Part shown: one piece after another, positions 16,302-21,540 of the stretch
How positions within the stretch are numbered: position 1 is the first letter of the stretch
Layout of the letters: every line of letters begins with the position of its first letter
DNA from: JBQTHP01 sp052389755
GTDB taxonomy: Bacteria > Pseudomonadota > Gammaproteobacteria > Steroidobacterales > Steroidobacteraceae
DNA length: 21,540 bases
Assembly (NCBI GenBank): GCA_052389755.1
Contig: JBQTHP010000004.1
Location: forward strand, 1 to 21,540
Direction: 5' to 3'
Translations under genes and position numbers: made by a program
The notes under the pieces: generated by a model
The model's input: the letters and a program-made list of their open reading frames with translations, nothing else
The model's database searches: none
What the model was told of the DNA's origin: nothing

Positions 16302-16449
16302 AATATGTTTCCTGCGCGGGGCACGTAGGTCGCGCGGGAGTGTACGCGCGACTCGCGCGCGAGTGGAAGCAGTCGCAGAATGTTTCGCACGTGACCACCT
16401 GACCATCTGCGTCCGTGCGCCGACCACGAGGCGGGGTTCTTCTATATAT
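16302..16449. promoter_or_regulatory. Divergent intergenic region between signalling operon and pcm
   Basis: These 148 bp separate the first gene of the minus-strand signalling operon from the plus-strand methyltransferase gene, so both promoters should lie here. It contains CG-rich alternating stretches (GTACGCGCGACTCGCGCGCG) and an AT-rich TATATATA run at 16443-16450 that touches the plus-strand ATG. That run is too close to the start to be a -10 box for a leadered transcript. I cannot assign -35 or -10 boxes with confidence. Confidence 0.4.
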
Positions 16450-17211
16450 ATGCCTGCCAGCAAGTTCCGTTCCCGCAACGCTCCAGCTTTCGGTCGGCGT
16501 GCGCTTCGGTCGCTCGCCGTGTTTTGGGCGCACGTGGGGGCGGCCTGCGCGCAGGAGGGCACCGAGATCGCGGGGCCGGACTTCGACGCCGCGCGCGCGC
16601 GAATGGTGGAGTGGCAGATCGCCGGACGAGACATCCAGAATCCTCGCGTGCTCCAGGCGCTGCGCACGGTGCCCCGGCACCTTTTCGTGCCGCCCGCCTA
16701 CGCAGGCGACGCGTACGACGACCGGCCGCTGCCGATCGGCCACGGCCAGACCATCTCGCAGCCCTACATCGTCGCGCTGATGACGGAGCTGGCGCGGCCC
16801 GCGCCGACCGATCGCGCGCTCGAAGTCGGCACTGGCTCCGGGTATCAGGCAGCGGTTCTCGCGGGTCTGGTCTCGCATGTCCACACGATCGAAATCGTCG
16901 AGCCGCTCGCCCGCGAAGCGGGGCAGCGACTGAAAAAGCTCGGCTACGAAAACGTGACGGTGAGGACGGGCGACGGTTATGCCGGCTGGCCGGAGCACGC
17001 TCCGTTCGACGTGATTCTGGTCACGGCGGCACCGGAAGAGGTGCCGGCGCCGCTCCTCGAGCAGCTTGCCCCCGGCGGGCGCCTCGTCGTGCCCGTCGGG
17101 CGGGTCTTCGCGGTCCAGGAGCTGCGCCTCATCGAGAAGGATGCATCCGGAAAGCTGCGTACGACGCGCGTCGCGCCGGTGCGCTTCGTACCTCTGCGGC
17201 GTGCTCCCTGA
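16450..17211 (+). CDS. pcm: Protein-L-isoaspartate O-methyltransferase, exported-type
   Basis: Repairs aged proteins by SAM-dependent methylation of L-isoaspartyl residues. 253 aa from the ATG at 16450. The family core begins at residue 52 (MVEWQIAGRDIQNPRVLQAL) and shows LPIGHGQTISQPYIVA (about 94-109), SAM motif I EVGTGSGYQAAVL (about 125-137) and a PAPLLEQLAPGGRLVVP segment. Ahead of the core is a 50-residue extension with RRALRSLAVFWAHVGAACAQEG, which looks like a signal peptide cleaved near AQ; periplasmic Pcm forms of this kind occur in Proteobacteria. If translation instead starts at the ATG 16603 the enzyme would be cytoplasmic. No clear ribosome site precedes 16450. Its stop TGA shares one base with the panE ATG, suggesting an operon. 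Confidence 0.92.
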   Translation: MPASKFRSRNAPAFGRRALRSLAVFWAHVGAACAQEGTEIAGPDFDAARARMVEWQIAGRDIQNPRVLQALRTVPRHLFVPPAYAGDAYDDRPLPIGHGQTISQPYIVALMTELARPAPTDRALEVGTGSGYQAAVLAGLVSHVHTIEIVEPLAREAGQRLKKLGYENVTVRTGDGYAGWPEHAPFDVILVTAAPEEVPAPLLEQLAPGGRLVVPVGRVFAVQELRLIEKDASGKLRTTRVAPVRFVPLRRAP

Positions 17212-18164
17212 TGAGGGGGATACGTGTTGCAGTCCTGGGAGCAGGTGCGGTCGGCAGCTACTTCGGTGCCATGCTCGCGCGCGGCGGTTCGCCCGTCACG
17301 CTCATCGGTCGCGAAGCCCATGTGGAGGCGATCCGGGGCGACGGACTTCTGATCGAACGAGCGGGTGGCACCGAGCGCGTCCGGGTCGGTGCCACGACGA
17401 GCGTGCGGGATGTGGCAGACGCCAACCTCGTGCTCCTTTGCGCGAAGACGCCGGACACCGAGGAGGCCGCCCGGGCGGCCGCGGTGCATCTCGCCGCTGA
17501 CGCGCTGGTACTCAGCCTGCAGAACGGCGTAGACAACGTCGATCGCATCTACGCGACCACGGGCATCACGGCCGCTGCCGCCGCCGTCTACGTCGCTGCG
17601 GACCTCGTCGCGCCCGGCCGCGTGCGCCACGGCGGCCGCGGCGATCTCGTCATCGGCACCGTACCCGACCGGCCGCTGCCTGCGAACACCGATCGTCCGC
17701 AGCTCCCCGATATAGCGATGCAGTTCGAGCGCTGCGGCGTGTCCTGTCGCATCGTCCCCGACATTCGCGCCGATCTGTGGGTCAAGATGATCATGAACTG
17801 CGCCTACAACGCGCTCTCGGCGATCGCCCGCGTGCAGTACGGCGAGCTCATCGCGAACGCCGAGATGCGCGAGCTCATGATGAAGGTCGTCGGCGAGGTC
17901 GTAGCAGTCGCGCGGGCATCCGGTGTGCAGCTGCCGCAGGAGGACTTCTCGCACTCCGTCATGGAGCTCGGCCGCTCGATGCCGACTGCGACCTCTTCCA
18001 CGGCGCAGGACCTCGCCCGCGGCCGGCGCACGGAGATCGATGCGCTGAACGGATTCATCGCACGTCAGGGCGAGAGTCTCGGCGTTGCGGTGCCTTACAA
18101 CCGCACGCTGCACGCGCTCGTGAAGCTCCTCGAGCGGCGGGGCAGCGGCCCTACGCCGGCTTAG
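17211..18164 (+). CDS. panE: 2-dehydropantoate 2-reductase (ketopantoate reductase)
   Basis: NADPH-dependent reduction of ketopantoate to pantoate in pantothenate and CoA synthesis. 317 aa, the usual family length. The N-terminal Rossmann fold has GAGAVG (about 10-15) in VAVLGAGAVGSYFGAMLARG, and the LCAKTPDTE segment. The C-terminal ApbA_C domain carries the catalytic set: K192 and N196 in LWVKMIMNCAYNALSAI, and E275 in RRTEID, equivalent to E. coli Lys176, Asn180 and Glu256. The ATG at 17211 uses the last base of the pcm stop codon (TGATG), so translation is probably coupled. Paralogues in this family can reduce other 2-oxo acids, so substrate is likely but not certain. Confidence 0.92.
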   Translation: MRGIRVAVLGAGAVGSYFGAMLARGGSPVTLIGREAHVEAIRGDGLLIERAGGTERVRVGATTSVRDVADANLVLLCAKTPDTEEAARAAAVHLAADALVLSLQNGVDNVDRIYATTGITAAAAAVYVAADLVAPGRVRHGGRGDLVIGTVPDRPLPANTDRPQLPDIAMQFERCGVSCRIVPDIRADLWVKMIMNCAYNALSAIARVQYGELIANAEMRELMMKVVGEVVAVARASGVQLPQEDFSHSVMELGRSMPTATSSTAQDLARGRRTEIDALNGFIARQGESLGVAVPYNRTLHALVKLLERRGSGPTPA

Positions 18165-18194
18165 ACCGTTTTATCCCAGTCATCGGTGACGAAA

Positions 18195-18671
18195 ATGTAT
18201 CTGCTACTGAAAACCCTCCACGTCTTCGCAGTGGTCCTGTTTCTGGGGAACATCATCACCGGCATTTTCTGGAAAACTCACGCCGAGCACACTCGCGATC
18301 CGCGCCTCATCGCACACGCGTTCGAAGGCATCACGGCGAGCGACCGCTGGTTCACGATCCCCGGGGTGGTCGTGATCATCGCGACCGGAGTCCTGGCCGC
18401 GATTAACGCGCGGTTGCCCCTCCTGGGCACCGGATGGATTCTCTGGTCACTGGTACTGTTCGCTGTCTCCGGCGTTGCGTTCATGGTGTGGGTCGCGCCG
18501 TTGCAGCGGCGCATCGCGGCGTTCGCGCGCGCAGCCGGAGCGACGCAGCTCGACTGGGCCCGCTATCGGGAGATGGCGCAAAGGTGGGAGCTCTGGGGTC
18601 TCGTTGCGGTGATTACACCGCTCGCGGCGCTCGTCCTGATGGTGCTGAAGCCGGATCTGCCCGCGCTGTAG
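18195..18671 (+). CDS. DUF2269-like integral membrane protein
   Basis: Small inner-membrane protein of 158 aa from the ATG at 18195, chosen because GGTGA at 18185-18189 is a fitting ribosome site; a GTG at 18186 would add three residues. Four hydrophobic helices are predicted: about 3-26 (LLLKTLHVFAVVLFLGNIITG), 53-72 (WFTIPGVVVIIATGVLAA), 79-102 and 130-152. The start, LHVFAVVLFLGN, followed by WK and a His-rich turn, fits the predicted DUF2269 membrane family, whose function is unknown. It lies 30 bp after panE on the same strand and may be co-transcribed. It converges on gltS with 15 bp between, without a terminator hairpin. Confidence 0.75.
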   Translation: MYLLLKTLHVFAVVLFLGNIITGIFWKTHAEHTRDPRLIAHAFEGITASDRWFTIPGVVVIIATGVLAAINARLPLLGTGWILWSLVLFAVSGVAFMVWVAPLQRRIAAFARAAGATQLDWARYREMAQRWELWGLVAVITPLAALVLMVLKPDLPAL

Positions 18672-18686
18672 GGGCAGCCGGCCGCA

Positions 18687-19916
18687 TCATGCGAAGACAT
18701 TGAGAAACACCGTGATGATCAGCGCGTTCGTGAAGTCGATGAAGAAGGCGCCGACCATCGGTGCGACGAGGACGGCGGTCGGCGCCGGGCCGTAGCGCTC
18801 GACGAGCGCGCGCATGACCGCCATCGCGTTGGCGGTGGTGCCGAGCATGAAGCCGATGAAGCCGCCGCTCATGACGGCGGCTTCGTAGTCGCGCCCCATG
18901 ATCTGGAACACCGGCCACAGGCACACGAACGCCGCGAGCGCCACCTGCACCACGAGGATCGTCACGAGAGGCAGCGCGAGCCCGGCAAGCTCCCACAGTT
19001 TCAGCGTCATGAGCGCCATCACGAGAAACAGCGACAGGGCGACCGCACCGAAGTCGGTGATGAAGCGTTGCGAGAGGCGCAGCCAGCCGGTGAAGTCGTC
19101 GAGGTTGCGCAGCGCCGCCGCGACCAGCATCGCGCCGATGTAGGCGGGCAGCGTCAGCCCGAGGGCCGCGAAGCCCTTGCTGACCCACGCGCCGGCCCAC
19201 ATCGCGACGAGGATCGCGACGACGTTGCGCAGAACGGGAAGGATCTCCGTCTCTTCATCGGCCGGCTCCGCAGCAGAGGTAGATTCCGCATCGGGTTCCG
19301 GCTCGGGGATTCGTATCGACTCACCGCCCGGCGCCAGTGAGGTTCGGGTGCGCAACAGCCGGTAGCGGTCGATCAGAAGCGTGCTGACTGGTCCCCCGAC
19401 GAGGCCGCCAGCGATGATCCCGCCCATCGCAGCGGCGACCGCTATCGATGCGGCGCCTGCGACGCCCGCCTGCTCGAACAGCGGTGCAAACGCAAGTCCG
19501 GTGGCGGGTCCACCGGTCAGCGTGACCGAGCCGGCGAGAACTCCGAACAGAGGATGCAGCCCGAACGGCAGCGCGATCAGGATGCCGACGGCGTTCTGCA
19601 CGACCGCGAATATCGTCGCGATCAGAAAGAACCGCAGCACGAGCGGGCCGCCGACGCGCAGGAGCGATACGCTCGCGCCGAATCCGATCGTGGTGAAGAA
19701 CGCGATCATCAGCGGGCTCTGCAGCGTCGTGTCGAACCGGAAGGCGGTGACGCCCTGGTGTCGCGCCGCGAGGATCACGATCGCGACGACGAGACCGCCG
19801 ATGACGGGCGCGGGAAGGTTGTAGCGGGCAAGGACCGGCACGACGCGGCGCAGCCCGTATCCCGCGAGCAACACGGCGCCGCCGAACGCCAGCGTCTGGG
19901 TGAGATCGAGCTCCAT
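18687..19916 (-). CDS. gltS: Sodium/glutamate symporter
   Basis: Inner-membrane Na+-coupled glutamate importer of the GltS (ESS) family, 409 aa. The ATG at 19916 is preferred over an adjacent GTG at 19919. The N-terminal half begins with LDLTQTLAFGGAVLLAGYGLR and has the GltS reentrant-loop motif (VTLTGGPATGLAF). A hydrophilic central loop rich in Pro, Glu and Asp (about residues 203-240) separates the two inverted halves. The second half carries the matching SGGFIGFMLGTTANAMAVM motif near the C-terminus. About ten hydrophobic helices are visible, as expected. Monocistronic, divergent from rhlE with a 257-bp gap. Confidence 0.93.
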   Translation of the reverse strand: MELDLTQTLAFGGAVLLAGYGLRRVVPVLARYNLPAPVIGGLVVAIVILAARHQGVTAFRFDTTLQSPLMIAFFTTIGFGASVSLLRVGGPLVLRFFLIATIFAVVQNAVGILIALPFGLHPLFGVLAGSVTLTGGPATGLAFAPLFEQAGVAGAASIAVAAAMGGIIAGGLVGGPVSTLLIDRYRLLRTRTSLAPGGESIRIPEPEPDAESTSAAEPADEETEILPVLRNVVAILVAMWAGAWVSKGFAALGLTLPAYIGAMLVAAALRNLDDFTGWLRLSQRFITDFGAVALSLFLVMALMTLKLWELAGLALPLVTILVVQVALAAFVCLWPVFQIMGRDYEAAVMSGGFIGFMLGTTANAMAVMRALVERYGPAPTAVLVAPMVGAFFIDFTNALIITVFLNVFA

Positions 19917-20173
19917 CACGTATGTGCGAACCGTAGCAGAAAGCTCGCGCGCACTCGCGTCGCGCGCAGGATTCGCGTATGGTGCGTGGCGTTTGTCGAT
20001 GGCACGGTCCGATCCGCGCCCCGAGGTTCTCCGGCGTCCCCCTCAGCGGGACCTTCGCAGCCCCTCCTGCAAACAGGTCGAGGTCTGCGTATTTTCGCCG
20101 TCCCGATAATTTCTCTGGCTGATCGCCTGATCGGGCGTCGTCGTGTGCGGCGTGGGCGAAAGAAAGGTATCTG

Positions 20174-21418
20174 ATGTCATTTCAGCAATTCGGGCTCACC
20201 GACGCGCTGCTGCGCGCGGTGTGCGAGCAGGGTTACAGCGAGGCCACTCCGATCCAGGTGCGCGCCATTCCCGCCGTGCTCACGGGTCGCGATCTGCTCG
20301 CGGCCGCGCAGACCGGCACGGGCAAGACCGCGGCGTTTGCGCTCCCCATCCTGCACGCCTTGCATGCGACGCAGCCCGTGCCCCGTGGTGCCCGGCCGCC
20401 GCGGGTGCTTGTGCTCGTGCCCACGCGCGAGCTCGCGGCCCAGGTCAGCGAGAGCGTCCAGGAGCTCGGTCGCTACGTGCCGCAGCGCACCGCCCTCGTG
20501 TTCGGGGGAGTGAGCCACAAACCGCAAGTGGAGGCGTTCGCGCGCGGCGTCGATATCCTCATCGCGACACCGGGCCGACTGCTCGATCACGCGCGCGAGC
20601 GCGCGGTCGATCTGTCGCGGATCGAGATCCTCGTGCTCGATGAAGCGGATCGCATGCTCGACATGGGCTTCATCCGCGATATTCGCCGGATCATCGCGCT
20701 GTTGCCGCGCAAGCGGCAGAACCTGCTCTTCTCCGCGACGTTCTCGGACGAGATCCGCGAGCTTGCGCGCACGATCCTCAACGATCCGCTCACGGTAGAA
20801 GTCGCCCCGCGCAACGCGCCGCCCGAACGCATCGAGCACTCCGTCTATCACGTGGATGCGGCGCAGAAGCGGGCGCTGCTGAGCCACCTCCTGCGCAATG
20901 CCGGGTGGGAGCAGACACTGGTCTTCACACGCACCAAGCACGGCGCGAATCGCCTCGCCCAGCAGCTCGAACAGGATGGCTTGAAGTGCGCGGCGATCCA
21001 CGGCAACAAGTCGCAGGGCGCCCGCACGCGCGCGCTCGCCGACTTCAAGGAAAACCGCATCGAAGTGCTCGTCGCGACCGATATCGCGGCGCGCGGCCTC
21101 GACATCACGGGGTTGCCGCAGGTGGTCAATTTCGAGCTGCCGCATGTGCCCGAGGACTACGTCCATCGCATCGGACGCACCGGCCGCGCGGGTTGCGACG
21201 GTCTGGCGGTCTCGCTCGTCAGTCGCGACGAGCGCGATCGGCTGCGCGCGGTCGAACGCATGCTCGGACGTTCGATCGCCTCTTCGCCGCCGCCCACGTT
21301 CGCGCCTGCGGCGCCCGCGTCCCATCGCGAAGGCGCGACCCCTCATCACGGGCCGCGGCGCGGCAGCGCGCCAGCCGGCGCACGCCGACGCTCGCGCGGG
21401 CGCGGTATCCGCGACTAG
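20174..21418 (+). CDS. rhlE: DEAD-box ATP-dependent RNA helicase, RhlE type
   Basis: RNA helicase acting in ribosome assembly and RNA turnover. 414 aa; ATG at 20174 follows AGAAAGG at 7 nt. Motifs in order: Q motif with F6 and Q28 (FGLTDALLRAV, TPIQ), Walker A AAAQTGTGKT (43-52), PTRELAAQV, TPGR, DEAD at 156-159 followed by RMLDMGF, SAT (187-189), ATDIAARGLDI, and HRIGRTGRAG. The C-terminal tail (about 375-414) is basic, Arg/Ala/Pro-rich, as in RhlE-type proteins where it binds RNA. The long upstream gap (19917-20173) holds no gene; GATAAT at 20105-20110 could be a -10 box, but no good -35 is seen. The TAG stop lies inside the CTAG where an insertion sequence begins. Confidence 0.95.
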   Translation: MSFQQFGLTDALLRAVCEQGYSEATPIQVRAIPAVLTGRDLLAAAQTGTGKTAAFALPILHALHATQPVPRGARPPRVLVLVPTRELAAQVSESVQELGRYVPQRTALVFGGVSHKPQVEAFARGVDILIATPGRLLDHARERAVDLSRIEILVLDEADRMLDMGFIRDIRRIIALLPRKRQNLLFSATFSDEIRELARTILNDPLTVEVAPRNAPPERIEHSVYHVDAAQKRALLSHLLRNAGWEQTLVFTRTKHGANRLAQQLEQDGLKCAAIHGNKSQGARTRALADFKENRIEVLVATDIAARGLDITGLPQVVNFELPHVPEDYVHRIGRTGRAGCDGLAVSLVSRDERDRLRAVERMLGRSIASSPPPTFAPAAPASHREGATPHHGPRRGSAPAGARRRSRGRGIRD

Positions 21419-21540
21419 GGCCTGTTAACACTAAGTGATATGCTGCGGGCATGGAAATCACACCGCAACAGTACGCGCGCATCGCGCCGCACCTGCCCAG
21501 GCAGCGAGGCAACGTCTCGCACGAGAACCTCAACGTGATC
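21419..21540 (+). mobile_element. IS5-family insertion sequence, left end (continues beyond window)
   Basis: The element appears to start with GGCCTGTTAACACTAAGTG at 21419, immediately after CTAG (21415-21418). CTAG fits the YTAR target that IS5-group elements duplicate, and the transposase start codon lies 32 bp inside, typical of these compact elements. The terminal repeat at the other end is outside the window, so the exact boundary could shift by a base or so. Confidence 0.75.
21451..21540 (+). CDS. IS5-family transposase, N-terminus only
   Basis: ATG at 21451 opens a frame that runs off the window after 30 codons: MEITPQQYARIAPHLPRQRG, then NVSHENLNVI. The pattern ITPxQYxRIxxxLPRQRGNVS is typical of the N-terminal DUF4096-like region of IS5-family DDE transposases. 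The catalytic domain is beyond the window, so integrity cannot be judged. Confidence 0.8.
   Translation, partial: MEITPQQYARIAPHLPRQRGNVSHENLNVI

Noticed and set aside
15973..16449. Upstream extension of the pcm frame
   Set aside because: It crosses the antisense exported-protein gene and lacks any family similarity; ATG 16450 or 16603 fits better.
16524..17210. Upstream extension of the panE frame
   Set aside because: It overlaps pcm in another frame; the ATG at 17211 opens directly onto the Rossmann fold.

Overview
The window is GC-rich and densely coded, with strong third-position G/C bias that creates long antisense shadow frames. The gene set is exported S8 and M4 proteases, gltS, panE, pcm, rhlE, a GGDEF protein, FHA and Ser/Thr kinase signalling, and an IS5-type element. 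Together these suggest a chromosomal segment of a Gammaproteobacterium, perhaps near the Xanthomonadales, Nevskiales or Steroidobacterales. That placement is inference from gene content, not from a marker gene.

Layout. 1-1859 (-) is an exported subtilisin-family protease cut by the window edge. 1860-2271 holds no convincing gene; it has two GGGAnnTCCC palindromes 22 bp apart and a possible 3' remnant of a lost gene. 2272-3015 (+) is a coiled-coil/SH3 lipoprotein whose 3' end overlaps by 20 bp a convergent membrane diguanylate cyclase (2996-4672, -). 4956-5972 (-) encodes an exported protein resembling a zinc metallopeptidase with a damaged zinc motif, followed by an intrinsic terminator. It is divergent from a large multidomain M4 (thermolysin-type) protease at 6004-9411 (+). 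9481-about 9726 holds a degenerate hicBA toxin-antitoxin remnant: hicB carries an in-frame TGA where the family has Trp, and hicA is cut to its first residues.

16301-9733 (-) is a tight five-gene signalling operon: exported protein of unknown function, FHA-GAF protein, transmembrane Ser/Thr kinase with TolB-like and TPR regions, soluble NarL-type histidine kinase, and NarL/LuxR response regulator. Junctions are 15 bp, 4-bp overlap, 4 bp and 4-bp overlap. It looks like one pathway joining Ser/Thr phosphorylation to a His-Asp relay and then to transcription. It is the best candidate here for an undescribed system.

16450-18671 (+) carries an exported-type protein-L-isoaspartate methyltransferase, a ketopantoate reductase overlapping it by one base, and a DUF2269-like membrane protein. 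18687-19916 (-) is a sodium/glutamate symporter. 20174-21418 (+) is a DEAD-box helicase of the RhlE type. Right at its stop codon an IS5-family insertion sequence begins (21419 to the window end), with the start of its transposase at 21451.
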